DNA of 16,261 bases, from contig CAJMSE010000030.1 in NCBI GenBank assembly GCA_905216025.1, forward strand, positions 1 through 16,261. Direction: 5' to 3'. The DNA comes from an uncultured bacterium. Its GTDB lineage: Bacteria; Bacteroidota; Bacteroidia; Bacteroidales; Bacteroidaceae. This document shows positions 8,574 through 16,091 of the stretch, one piece after another. The number at the start of each line of letters is the position of its first letter. Position 1 is the stretch's first letter. A program made the translations under genes and the position numbers. The notes beneath the pieces are model-generated. The model was not told the DNA's origin. It saw only the letters and a program-made list of their open reading frames with translations, and made no database searches.

Positions 8574-9500
8574 CTACTTCATCAGCGAGCGCAGCATCTT
8601 GTTGACGCACTTGCGGCGCTCTTCTATGCCGGGATGCACGTAGAGATTGAGCGTCGTGCTGACGGTGGAGTGGCCGAGGATGGCGCTCACCGTCTTGCAG
8701 TCGCAACGGCTTTCGATGCACCGCGTGGCGAAACTGTGACGCAGCGCGTGGAACTTCAGCGGCGGAAGACCGAGCCGGCGCATCACCCCGGCATAGTAAG
8801 AGCGGTATCGCCGGGGCTCCAGCGGTTCGTTGTCGTTAGACACCACATAGCAGTCGCCGCTCACAAGCGGCATCAGCCGGCGCATCTTGCGCTGCAGGTC
8901 GCTGCCCATCGGCACGGTGCGGGCAGAGCGCTCAGTCTTCGGCGTGCTCACAACGATGCGCGTCTGACGCTCCACACCCTCGCCCACATATATCCGGCTG
9001 ACGGTGCGGCGCACGTGGATGACACCCTCGGCGGCATCGACATCGGTCCATCGCAGGCCGCATATCTCGCCTATGCGCAGGCCCGTGCACAGACATATAT
9101 ATATGCCGAGGTTGCGAAACGAGAAATGTCCGTCGAGCCACTCCATCATCCTGCGCTGGTCTGCGACGCTGAACACCTGCACCTCGCAGGCATGCCGCTG
9201 CGGCGGCAGCACCACATTCCATGCCTCATACTCCATCATCCCGTGCCGGCCGCCATATCTGGCAATCATCCGCAGCACGTGCAGCATCTGCCTGACGGCA
9301 CGCACGCTGCTCCCACTGGCAAGCCGCCCGTCGGCAAAAGCCTGCACGGCACGCCCGTCTATACGCACACTCTCCCCGAAAGCAGGTACCAGCCAGCGCT
9401 CGGCCAGATATGAATAGAGCGACATCGTCGACTGCTTCACCATCCTGCTCTTCTCCTCTTTCCAGCAAGAATATACATCGCTGAACTTCTTTTCATCCAT
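8574..9500 (-). CDS. Tyrosine recombinase/integrase
   Basis: This is a site-specific DNA recombinase of 308 residues counted from ATG at 9500. The N-terminal half is a SAM-like core-binding domain (about 1-105). The catalytic domain has the full residue set: Arg142 (TGLRIGEICGL), Lys188 (TPKTERSARTVP), His251-Arg254 (HALRH), His277 (LGHSTVSTT) and the nucleophile Tyr287 (LNLYVHP), so it looks active. An in-frame ATG at 9578 was rejected because a promoter -7 box lies at 9526-9533, downstream of that codon, and the extra 26 residues look non-coding. No excisionase, mobilisation, phage gene or obvious attachment site lies nearby. Its target is unknown; it could be a remnant integrase or a lone recombinase acting on invertible DNA, as some Bacteroidota ones do. 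Confidence 0.93.
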   Translation of the reverse strand: MDEKKFSDVYSCWKEEKSRMVKQSTMSLYSYLAERWLVPAFGESVRIDGRAVQAFADGRLASGSSVRAVRQMLHVLRMIARYGGRHGMMEYEAWNVVLPPQRHACEVQVFSVADQRRMMEWLDGHFSFRNLGIYICLCTGLRIGEICGLRWTDVDAAEGVIHVRRTVSRIYVGEGVERQTRIVVSTPKTERSARTVPMGSDLQRKMRRLMPLVSGDCYVVSNDNEPLEPRRYRSYYAGVMRRLGLPPLKFHALRHSFATRCIESRCDCKTVSAILGHSTVSTTLNLYVHPGIEERRKCVNKMLRSLMK

Positions 9501-9525
9501 AACTCTTAGTTTTTGATTAGAGCCA

Positions 9526-9557
9526 CAAAGATAAACAGGCGCGCAATTTCCCGTCAA
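9526..9557 (-). promoter_or_regulatory. Bacteroidota-type promoter of the integrase gene
   Basis: On the minus strand, TATCTTTG (9526-9533) fits the Bacteroidota -7 consensus TAnnTTTG exactly. A TTG (9555-9557, within TTTGTTGACGGG) lies 21 bases upstream, at the right distance for the -33 element. Transcription would start near 9519, giving a leader of about 20 bases before ATG 9500. Confidence 0.7.
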
Positions 9558-9598
9558 CAAATTTATCGAAAAGAGCAAAAAAGAGCCTGTTCAATGCA

Positions 9599-9635
9599 AA
9601 CGAGGCCCGGAACACAGAGCGTTCCGGGCCTCGTT
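9599..9635 (-). terminator. Hairpin terminator between rhamnogalacturonan lyase and integrase genes
   Basis: The 15-bp arms AACGAGGCCCGGAAC (9599-9613) and GTTCCGGGCCTCGTT (9621-9635) are perfect inverted repeats around a 7-base loop. Read on the minus strand, the hairpin lies 29 bases after the lyase stop codon and is followed by a short T-rich stretch (GTTTGCATTG). It separates lyase transcription from the integrase promoter. Confidence 0.85.
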
Positions 9636-9664
9636 ATGTTATGAAATGATACCGGTTGACAGTC

Positions 9665-11494
9665 TTACTTCACCGGTGCGCCTAAATAATAAGAGGTGAC
9701 AGGCGACTGGGGATACCCCATGCTGCCGTGCATCACGTAGCTGCGGTAGAGCGGATCCTGCATGAGCGTCACACGGCGGTCGAGCGCGGGAATGGCCGTG
9801 CGGTAGATGCGGAGCTCTCCCGGCAGTGCGGTGATAATCTCCTCGCGCCAGTCGCCGTCAATATCAGCCGTGGCGAGCACGCCACCTTCGATGCCGTCGG
9901 TGAGCACCTCACCCTTCCATTTCCATACGCTCTGCGCACGGCGGAAGTCTCTCCTGTCGCCGTCGCGCTTGAAAGTCTCGCGCAGCAGGTCGCCGTCCCA
10001 CCACACCCACGGGTGCATTCCGGGCACATCATCCTGCTCTACGCCTATCTTCTTGCCGTCCGCCGTGAGCAGATATTTGGCAGTGCTGCCGCCCTTACGG
10101 TCTTCGGCGGCAAAACATTCCAGTCCCGGCCATTCGGGATTGAAGTCTGCCACCATGCCGCTACCCACGTGATATGTCGTATGCCCAATCTCCCAAATAT
10201 GCCGGCCGGTCTTCGCGTCGACCACGCAGACACCGCGACCGGTATCGCATCGCGGCTCAATACATAGGAACACCTGCAGTCCCTCCATGTCGGGGTGCAG
10301 CTTGCAGAGGTACGCCTTGTCGCTATGACCGAGTCCCGACGACCATAAGAGCGTACCGTCATCGTCGAGCATGCACGATCCGAGCAGTATCTCGTCGCGT
10401 CCGTCGCCGTCAACATCGCCCGTGACCATGCTGTGCGCGCCCATGCTCCGCACCAACGGGTTCTCCTCGTCGCCGTCCCACGCCCACGCACGGGTCAGCT
10501 TCCCATCCTTGAGCATCCACGCCTCGGTGGTCATCAACTTGTATGTTCCGCGGGCGGCGAGGATATACGGCGTCTTCCCGTCAAGGAAAGCCACGCCCAT
10601 CTGGTTGCGGTTCTGCCGGTTCACGTCGCCGTAACGGAAGTTACGCTCGGGCCAGGGAACGGATGCAATCACCTTTCCCGTCATTCCGTCGAGCACCGTC
10701 ATCGACTCGCTTCCGCCGCAGATATGGCCTTTCTTGTCTTTCACGAAGTCGTCGCCGGCCGTACGCAGCGCCACCTCGGCACGCCCGTCGCCGTCGAAAT
10801 CGTAGGCAACGAAAGGCGAATACCACACTCCCGGCTCCACGCCATGCCCGAGGTTTAATGTCCAAAGATACGTGCCGTCGCTGAGATAGGCTGAAATCTC
10901 ATACGTCGTACCTTTCGTGTCGGCAGGCGTTCCTGGGTCGACGTTCGACGCAGGAGTTCGCACGATGTAGTCGTAGACGCCGTCGCCGTTAAGGTCTGCG
11001 ATGGCAATCTTTCCCGGCCGGTCGCCGTCTTTCAGCTTTATCGACGTGTAGTTCCTGAGCGACGTGAGGTCTACGGCGATGCTGCCGGAGGCTCCTGTGC
11101 CCTTGGCGGGCTTCACGCTGTAGACTGCCTTTGCCACGGGCGACTTGTCGGTGAAGTCGCATGTGCGGGTGACGGGCTTGCCGGTGAGGCGCCGTGTCTT
11201 GCCGGCCACCTCGCGGTATACGTGGAAAGCGGCTCCGTCAGCATCGGTATTGAGCAGTCGCCAGCTCAGATACACGCTCTTTCCGCCATCTGCCGGCACA
11301 GCCACGAGGCCACGGCCGAGGCTTTCCTTCACGCGTTCAGTGGCATATCCCTCTACCTTTGCCTTCTGTTCGTGCCTCGGTTCGAGAATCTCATAATAGT
11401 AATTTCGCTCGCGCGGGTCTTGCGCGTAGCCCTGCATCGCTGCACAAACGGATAGCAGCAATACGATGAAACGGTTTTTAGATTGTCTTGTCAT
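9665..11494 (-). CDS. Rhamnogalacturonan lyase, polysaccharide lyase family 11
   Basis: This secreted lyase would cleave the rhamnogalacturonan I pectin backbone by beta-elimination between rhamnose and galacturonate. From the ATG at 11494 it has 609 residues, the usual PL11 (YesW/YesX-like) length. A type I signal peptide (MTRQSKNRFIVLLLSVCAAM, cleavage near QGYA/Q) supports this start over ATG 11548, whose extra 18 residues precede the signal. After the N-terminal domain (about 25-140) comes the beta-propeller with repeated calcium-binding loops: DLNGDGVYDY, DFDGDGRAEV, DVDGDGRDEI and the weaker DIDGDWREEI. The C-terminus SYYLGAPVK is typical of the family. No other pectin enzyme, sensor or importer is beside it, and the SusC/D operon is on the other strand and separated by the integrase. 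Substrate is assigned from the family. Confidence 0.93.
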   Translation of the reverse strand: MTRQSKNRFIVLLLSVCAAMQGYAQDPRERNYYYEILEPRHEQKAKVEGYATERVKESLGRGLVAVPADGGKSVYLSWRLLNTDADGAAFHVYREVAGKTRRLTGKPVTRTCDFTDKSPVAKAVYSVKPAKGTGASGSIAVDLTSLRNYTSIKLKDGDRPGKIAIADLNGDGVYDYIVRTPASNVDPGTPADTKGTTYEISAYLSDGTYLWTLNLGHGVEPGVWYSPFVAYDFDGDGRAEVALRTAGDDFVKDKKGHICGGSESMTVLDGMTGKVIASVPWPERNFRYGDVNRQNRNQMGVAFLDGKTPYILAARGTYKLMTTEAWMLKDGKLTRAWAWDGDEENPLVRSMGAHSMVTGDVDGDGRDEILLGSCMLDDDGTLLWSSGLGHSDKAYLCKLHPDMEGLQVFLCIEPRCDTGRGVCVVDAKTGRHIWEIGHTTYHVGSGMVADFNPEWPGLECFAAEDRKGGSTAKYLLTADGKKIGVEQDDVPGMHPWVWWDGDLLRETFKRDGDRRDFRRAQSVWKWKGEVLTDGIEGGVLATADIDGDWREEIITALPGELRIYRTAIPALDRRVTLMQDPLYRSYVMHGSMGYPQSPVTSYYLGAPVK

Positions 11495-11587
11495 GATTAG
11501 TATTTTAATGTAATAGTATTGTCGTCGGGTAAAGACAAGCATAAGCATATAAAGCTCCGGCCGTCATTTATAAGACTCATTCTATCC

Positions 11588-11607
11588 TTTTTGGTTTAAT
11601 CCAAAAA
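11588..11607. promoter_or_regulatory. 7-bp inverted repeat in the divergent lyase/metG intergenic region
   Basis: TTTTTGG (11588-11594) and CCAAAAA (11601-11607) are perfect inverted repeats separated by TTTAAT. The element lies about 95 bases upstream of the lyase start and about 80 upstream of the metG promoter -7 box, within an otherwise gene-free 239 bases (11495-11733). It could be an operator for the lyase gene. No consensus promoter for the lyase was found on the minus strand, which would suit an activated gene. Confidence 0.3.
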
Positions 11608-11643
11608 CATCAAAGAAATGCGTACAGCATTAAAACGTATGCC

Positions 11644-11679
11644 TTTTTCGCACTAATCACGTTTTTTTTATTAACTTTG
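11644..11679 (+). promoter_or_regulatory. Bacteroidota-type promoter of metG
   Basis: TAACTTTG at 11672-11679 fits the -7 consensus TAnnTTTG exactly. A T-rich TTTTTCG at 11644-11650 sits at the expected -33 distance but is a weak match. Transcription would begin near 11686, leaving a leader of about 48 bases before the metG ATG. Confidence 0.65.
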
Positions 11680-11733
11680 CAAGGCATAAACATCGGTATA
11701 CCGAGACCCGTAAATAAATAAAAAACGATATAA

Positions 11734-13779
11734 ATGGAAGATAAGAAGTTCAAGCGCACCACCGTGACGGCAGCCCTGCCGTATGCAAACGGCGGTGTTC
11801 ACATAGGCCACCTTGCCGGAGTGTACGTGCCGGCAGACATCTACGTGCGTTATCTGAGACTGAAGAAGCAGGAAGTGGTGTTCATCGGAGGAAGCGACGA
11901 GCACGGCGTGCCCATCACCATCCGCGCCCGCAAGGAGGGCATCACCCCGCAGGATGTCGTCGACCGCTACCACGAGATGATAAAAAAGAGTTTCGAGGAG
12001 TTCGGCATCTCGTTCGACATATACAGCCGCACCACGTCAGACACGCATCACAAGCTGGCATCCGACTTCTTCCGCAAGCTCTACGACGACGGCAAGCTGA
12101 TAGAGAAAGAGAGCGAGCAGTACTATGACGAGGAGGCAAAGCAGTTCCTCGCAGACCGCTATATCACGGGCGAATGCCCCCACTGCCACAACCCCAAGGC
12201 TTACGGCGACCAGTGCGAGAAGTGCGGCAGCGACCTCGACCCCACCGAACTGATAAACCCGCAGTCGGCCATCAGCGGCTCGAAACCGGTGCTCCGCAAG
12301 ACGAAGAACTGGTACTTGCCGCTCAACGAGCATCAGGAGTGGCTCAAGGAGTGGATTCTCGAGGGCCACAAGGAATGGCGCCCGAACGTCTACGGACAGT
12401 GCAAGAGCTGGCTCGACCTCGACCTGCAGCCCCGCGCCATGACGCGCGACCTCGACTGGGGCATCCCCGTACCCGTTGAGGGCGGCGAGGGAAAGGTGCT
12501 CTACGTGTGGTTCGACGCCCCGATAGGCTACATATCAAATACCAAGGAACTCCTGCCCGACTCGTGGGAGAAATGGTGGAAAGACCCCGAGACGCGCCTC
12601 GTGCACTTCATCGGCAAGGACAACATCGTGTTCCACTGCATCGTCTTCCCGACGATGCTGCGCGCACACGGCGGTTATATCCTGCCCGACAACGTACCGG
12701 CAAACGAGTTCCTCAACCTCGAGAACGACAAGATATCGACCTCGCGCAACTGGGCCGTATGGCTGCACGAGTATCTCATCGAGATGCCGGGCAAGCAGGA
12801 TGTGCTCCGCTACGTGCTCACGGCCAACGCTCCGGAGACCAAAGACAACAACTTCACCTGGCGCGACTTCCAGGACCGCAACAACAACGAACTGGTGGCG
12901 GTATACGGTAACTTCGTGAACCGCGCGCTCCAGCTGACCAAGAAATACTGGGACGGCGTCGTGCCAGAGTGCGGCGAGCTTACCGACGTGGACAAGGCTG
13001 CGCTCGAAGAGTTCAAGGACGTGAGACTGAAGCTCGAGGAGCAGCTCGACATATTCAAGTTCCGCGAGGCTCAGAAGGAAGCGATGAACCTCGCACGCAT
13101 CGGCAACCGCTACATCACCGAGTGCGAACCGTGGAAGGTCTGGAAGACCGACCCGAAGCGGGTGGAGACCATCCTCTACGTGTCGCTCCAGCTCGTGGCC
13201 AACCTCGCCATAGCCTTCGAGCCTTTCCTGCCTTTCAGCAGTGCCAAGCTGCGCAGGCTGATAAACATCGACAGCTTCGAGTGGAGCAGCCTCGGACGCA
13301 CCGACCTGCTCGCCGCCGGCCACAAGCTCGGCGAGCCCGAACTGCTGTTCGAGAAGATTGACGACGAGACCATCGCCTATCAGCTCAACAAGCTCGAAGA
13401 GACGAAGAAGGCAAACGAGGCCGCCGCATACAAGGCTGACCCGATAAAGGCAAACATCGCCTTCGAAGACTTCGAGAAAATAGACATCCGCGTGGGCCAT
13501 ATCAAGGCATGCGAGAAGGTCAAGAAGGCTAACAAACTGCTCAAATTCACCATCGACGACGGCTCCGGCACCGACCGCACCATCGTCAGCGGCATAGCCA
13601 AGTTCTACAATCCGGAAGACCTTATCGGCCGCGACGTGCTGTTCATAGCCAACCTCGCCCCCCGCAAACTAATGGGAATAGAGAGTCAGGGCATGATTCT
13701 CTCTGCCGAAAACTTCGACGGCGACCTCAGCGTGACCACCGTCATGCGCGACGTCAAGCCGGGCAGCAAGGTGTGCTGA
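11734..13779 (+). CDS. metG: Methionine--tRNA ligase
   Basis: This cytoplasmic class I aminoacyl-tRNA synthetase charges tRNA-Met with methionine. It has 681 residues. The HIGH motif is at 23-26 (VHIGHLAG) and GGSDEHG follows. A zinc knuckle with Cys148, Cys151, Cys161 and Cys164 (CPHC...CEKC) is present. The second signature is KISTS at 333-337 in place of KMSKS; I regard this as a tolerated variant, since the surrounding motif is otherwise intact. The alpha-helical anticodon-binding domain (about 390-540) is followed by a C-terminal tRNA-binding domain (about 575-681; FEKIDIRVGHI, GSKVC), which many MetRS use for dimerisation and tRNA binding. The ATG has no Shine-Dalgarno sequence, as with the other host-type genes here. 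A toxin-antitoxin pair begins 29 bases after the stop with no terminator between. Confidence 0.98.
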   Translation: MEDKKFKRTTVTAALPYANGGVHIGHLAGVYVPADIYVRYLRLKKQEVVFIGGSDEHGVPITIRARKEGITPQDVVDRYHEMIKKSFEEFGISFDIYSRTTSDTHHKLASDFFRKLYDDGKLIEKESEQYYDEEAKQFLADRYITGECPHCHNPKAYGDQCEKCGSDLDPTELINPQSAISGSKPVLRKTKNWYLPLNEHQEWLKEWILEGHKEWRPNVYGQCKSWLDLDLQPRAMTRDLDWGIPVPVEGGEGKVLYVWFDAPIGYISNTKELLPDSWEKWWKDPETRLVHFIGKDNIVFHCIVFPTMLRAHGGYILPDNVPANEFLNLENDKISTSRNWAVWLHEYLIEMPGKQDVLRYVLTANAPETKDNNFTWRDFQDRNNNELVAVYGNFVNRALQLTKKYWDGVVPECGELTDVDKAALEEFKDVRLKLEEQLDIFKFREAQKEAMNLARIGNRYITECEPWKVWKTDPKRVETILYVSLQLVANLAIAFEPFLPFSSAKLRRLINIDSFEWSSLGRTDLLAAGHKLGEPELLFEKIDDETIAYQLNKLEETKKANEAAAYKADPIKANIAFEDFEKIDIRVGHIKACEKVKKANKLLKFTIDDGSGTDRTIVSGIAKFYNPEDLIGRDVLFIANLAPRKLMGIESQGMILSAENFDGDLSVTTVMRDVKPGSKVC

Positions 13780-13808
13780 CATTGTTACACATTAATATAA
13801 TATCAACC

Positions 13809-14057
13809 ATGGCTACGGAAAATATCACCCTCACCATCCCCACGGACGACTATGGCTTTCTCGAGAAGCTGGCCGGCAAGATGGGTTGGCTGATGAACAT
13901 CGGCAAGACAAAGCACGTGGCACCCGACGCCCTGTACGACCCCGAGACGGGAAGATATCTCAACGAGGAGACGATGCAGGTGATAAGGGACGCCCAGAAA
14001 GGGATAAACGTGTTCACATGCAATAGTGTCGACGAACTTCTTGAACTTGCAAAATGA
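13809..14057 (+). CDS. Antitoxin of a YafQ-type type II toxin-antitoxin pair
   Basis: This 82-residue protein (MATENITLTIPTDDYGFLEK...) is encoded immediately before a YafQ-like toxin, and its stop overlaps the toxin start in ATGA. The short N-terminal beta-strand (NITLTIP) followed by helices would suit a ribbon-helix-helix or similar DNA-binding dimer, and the charged C-terminal part (SVDELLELAK) would wrap the toxin. It is not clearly a DinJ sequence, so I assign its role from position and size. An alternative in-frame ATG at 13773 overlaps the metG end and adds unrelated residues; 13809 is preferred. Antitoxins of this type usually repress their own operon with the toxin. No separate promoter is visible in the 29 bases after metG, so transcription may read through from metG. 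Confidence 0.82.
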   Translation: MATENITLTIPTDDYGFLEKLAGKMGWLMNIGKTKHVAPDALYDPETGRYLNEETMQVIRDAQKGINVFTCNSVDELLELAK

Positions 14058-14374
14058 AATTCAGACTTGAATATACCGCAAGATTCATCAAGGATATGAA
14101 GCGTGCGAGAAAGCGCAGGCTCAACATGAAGGAGCTGCGTGAGGTGCTTAATATGCTCTCCGAAGGCGAGTCCCTGCCCTACAAATACCGCAACCACAAG
14201 CTGAAGGGAGAATTTTCCGGCTCATGGGAATGCCACATCGAACCCGACTGGCTGCTGATATACCAGCGTGAGGACACCCTGCGCATCATCACCCTGCAAC
14301 GCACGGGCACGCACTCCGACCTGCTCGGAGAGCCGGCGCCGGTATATAACGGCGTCGAACTGGAAGAATTATAA
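14054..14374 (+). CDS. yafQ: YafQ-family mRNA interferase toxin
   Basis: This 106-residue RelE/YafQ-superfamily toxin would cut mRNA on the translating ribosome when freed from the antitoxin. It matches E. coli YafQ closely over YRNHxLxG, CHIEPDWLLIY and RTGTHxDL. The residues known to matter in YafQ have counterparts here: His48, His61, Asp65, Trp66 and His87. The last catalytic position, Phe91 in E. coli, is Leu91, a difference that could alter activity. A C-terminal extension of about 14 residues (GEPAPVYNGVELEE and following) goes beyond the E. coli protein. The start overlaps the antitoxin stop by 4 bases, so the pair is translationally coupled. The codons are host-like, with no sign of recent import. 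Confidence 0.93.
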   Translation: MKFRLEYTARFIKDMKRARKRRLNMKELREVLNMLSEGESLPYKYRNHKLKGEFSGSWECHIEPDWLLIYQREDTLRIITLQRTGTHSDLLGEPAPVYNGVELEEL

Positions 14375-14428
14375 CGTAGCCGGCAGGCAACCACCGTCTG
14401 TCAGCGACTGCAAACAACAAGTATCAAG

Positions 14429-15136
14429 ATGAACATAGGACTAATAATAGCCGGAGGCTCCGGCAACCGGATGGGACAAGACATTCCCAAGCAGTTCATG
14501 CACGTGGACAACTGCCCGATCATCATACACACGATGATGTGCTTCCAGGTGCACCCGGACATCCAGGCGATAGCCGTCGTGTGCCTGAAAGGCTGGGAGA
14601 CGGTGCTCCAGTCGTATGCAAACCAGTTCTGCATAGACAAGCTCAAGTGGATATTCCCCGGCGGAGAGACCGGCATGGAGTCCATACACAACGGCATCTA
14701 CGGACTGAAAGAGGCGGGATGTGACGGCGACGACATGGTACTGATACACGATTCGGTGCGCCCGCTGCTGTCGCAGGACATCATCTCGAGCAACATCGCC
14801 ACCTGCAACGCCTACGGATATGCCATCACGGGGATAAAGTGCCGCGAGGCGATACTTGAGAGCGAAGACGGCTTCAGCGCCGAGAAGAGCATCCCGCGCG
14901 ACAAGCTGATACGCACGCAGACGCCGCAGACGTTCCGCCTCAAGAACATCATCAAGGCTCACGAGGAAGCCCGTGAGATGGGCATCACCAACTCCGTGGC
15001 CTCGTGCACGCTGATAGCCGAGGTGGGCGGACGCAAGATGCACATCGTCCCCGGCTCGGAGAAGAACATCAAGCTGACCACCAAGGACGATTTGGAACTG
15101 TTCAAGGCCTATCTGCGCATGGAAGCGGAGCCCTGA
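14429..15136 (+). CDS. IspD/TarI-family cytidylyltransferase
   Basis: This 235-residue cytidylyltransferase transfers CMP from CTP to a sugar- or polyol-phosphate. The N-terminal nucleotide loop is IIAGGSGNRMGQDIPKQF (Arg14 and Lys21 are the expected CTP-binding residues). HDSVRP at 107-112 (Asp108), TQTPQTF at 163-169 and NIKLTT at 213-218 (Lys215) complete the family set. Where IspD has an Arg in GGxxRxxS, this protein has Gly82 in GGETGMES, and TQTPQTF is TarI-like. It may therefore make CDP-ribitol, CDP-glycerol or a related precursor rather than act in the MEP isoprenoid pathway; this is inference. Codons are host-type (many ATA, CGC for Arg) and there is no Shine-Dalgarno sequence, unlike the two genes that follow. 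The 54-base gap before it (14375-14428) holds no recognisable element. Confidence 0.88.
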   Translation: MNIGLIIAGGSGNRMGQDIPKQFMHVDNCPIIIHTMMCFQVHPDIQAIAVVCLKGWETVLQSYANQFCIDKLKWIFPGGETGMESIHNGIYGLKEAGCDGDDMVLIHDSVRPLLSQDIISSNIATCNAYGYAITGIKCREAILESEDGFSAEKSIPRDKLIRTQTPQTFRLKNIIKAHEEAREMGITNSVASCTLIAEVGGRKMHIVPGSEKNIKLTTKDDLELFKAYLRMEAEP

Positions 15137-15152
15137 CAGCAAGGAGCGCATC
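15137..15152 (+). other. Composition junction with Shine-Dalgarno site
   Basis: The 16 bases between the cytidylyltransferase stop and the next ATG carry AAGGAG (15141-15146), 6 bases before the start. It is the only strong Shine-Dalgarno site I see ahead of a gene in the window. Codon use changes here from host-type to CGG/GGG-rich. The true breakpoint could lie slightly upstream, within the last tens of bases of the cytidylyltransferase gene. Confidence 0.7.
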
Positions 15153-16091
15153 ATGGATTTTTCCGAAAAAACCGTACTGATTACCGGCGCGACGGGACTC
15201 ATCGGCTCGACGCTGGCGGAGACCTTTTCCCAGGCGGGGGCGGAGGTCGTTTCCGCCGTGCGGGACGTATCCCGGGCCCGGGGGCGGGCCGTGGCCTACG
15301 ACGCGGCCAAACCCCTGAATTTTGATTTCCGGGCGGATTACATCATTCACGCCGCCTGCAGCGCCCATCCTCTGGCCTATTCCACCGACCCCACCGGGGT
15401 CATGCGCGCCAACCTCACCGGCACCATGAACCTGCTGGATTACGCCCGGGAGACCGGGGCGCGGATGCTGTTTCTCTCCAGCGGCGAAATCTACGGCAGC
15501 GCCCCCCGAGCGGAAAGCGGCTTTACGGAAGAGGAGACCGGGCAGATCGACCCCATGAACCCCCGATCCTGTTATCCGGAAAGCAAGCGGGCGGCGGAGA
15601 CCATGGTGGCGGCCTGGGTGAAGCAATATGACACCGACGCGCTGGTGGCCCGGCTGTGCCACGTATACGGCCCGTCCATCGCCCGAAGCAATTCCCGGGC
15701 GGACGCGCAGTTTCTGCGGAAGGCCGTATCCGGAGAAGACATCGTCATGAAATCCGACGGCAGTCAGGTGCGCTCGTTTCTGTACGTGCGGGACGCGGCG
15801 GAAGCGCTGATGCTGCTGTGCCAAAAGGGCGTGCGGGGCCAGGCCTACAACGTGGCCGGGCGCTGGGTGCACTCCATCCGGGAATACGCCGAAACCCTGG
15901 CCCGTCTGGCGGGGGTGAAGGTGGTCTTCGAAAACCCGGACGACGCGGAAAAGGCCGGCTATTCCCGGGTGAACCGGGCGGTGCTGGATCCTTCAAAGAT
16001 CGAAAAACTGGGCTTTGAAAGCCGAACCTCCCTGGAACAGGGATTGACGGAGATGCTGAACATATGTCGAAACAACGCAATGGGCTGGTAA
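15153..16091 (+). CDS. NAD-dependent epimerase/dehydratase (extended SDR family)
   Basis: This 312-residue cytoplasmic enzyme is of the nucleotide-sugar epimerase/dehydratase type. The NAD(P)-binding motif TGATGLIGS lies at 11-19, HAACS at 66-70, the Ser region FLSSGEIYG at 107-115, and the catalytic YPESK at 141-145 (Tyr141, Lys145). RLCHVYGP and the C-terminal substrate region (VRSFLYVRDAAEAL, AYNVAGR) are typical of GalE/dTDP-glucose-dehydratase relatives. The exact substrate cannot be read from sequence. Of 25 Arg codons counted by eye, 16 are CGG, against 1 of 9 in the preceding gene, and ATA occurs once. With its AAGGAG ribosome binding site this points to Firmicutes-like DNA. It overlaps the next gene by 28 bases. 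A cytidylyltransferase, SDR and CDP-glycerol transferase together suggest synthesis of a phosphate-containing surface polymer. Confidence 0.88.
   Translation: MDFSEKTVLITGATGLIGSTLAETFSQAGAEVVSAVRDVSRARGRAVAYDAAKPLNFDFRADYIIHAACSAHPLAYSTDPTGVMRANLTGTMNLLDYARETGARMLFLSSGEIYGSAPRAESGFTEEETGQIDPMNPRSCYPESKRAAETMVAAWVKQYDTDALVARLCHVYGPSIARSNSRADAQFLRKAVSGEDIVMKSDGSQVRSFLYVRDAAEALMLLCQKGVRGQAYNVAGRWVHSIREYAETLARLAGVKVVFENPDDAEKAGYSRVNRAVLDPSKIEKLGFESRTSLEQGLTEMLNICRNNAMGW

Noticed and set aside
9534..9591. 7-bp inverted repeats AACAGGC / GCCTGTT flanking the integrase promoter, and a tandem AAGAGC at 9571-9586, as possible recombination sites
   Set aside because: They are too short to stand out from chance, have no matching copies that I could see elsewhere in the window, and do not fit a crossover-core layout.
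9665..11494. The rhamnogalacturonan lyase as part of the SusC/D operon's function
   Set aside because: It is on the opposite strand, separated by two terminators, the integrase and another gene, so the window gives no support for a shared locus.
12730..12745. KISTS instead of KMSKS in MetRS as a sign of a defective enzyme
   Set aside because: All other catalytic, zinc and tRNA-binding features are intact, and position-specific variation of this motif is tolerated in class I synthetases.
12535..13500. Minus-strand open frame (321 codons) inside metG
   Set aside because: It is a shadow of metG codon usage and has no protein features.
13773..13808. Upstream ATG at 13773 as the antitoxin start
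   Set aside because: It overlaps the metG stop region and adds a hydrophobic 12-residue leader unlike antitoxins; ATG at 13809 gives a normal N-terminus.
15102..15872. Minus-strand open frame (256 codons) opposite the SDR gene
   Set aside because: The SDR reading has intact NAD and YxxxK motifs; the antisense product is Gly/Pro/Arg-rich and unrecognisable.
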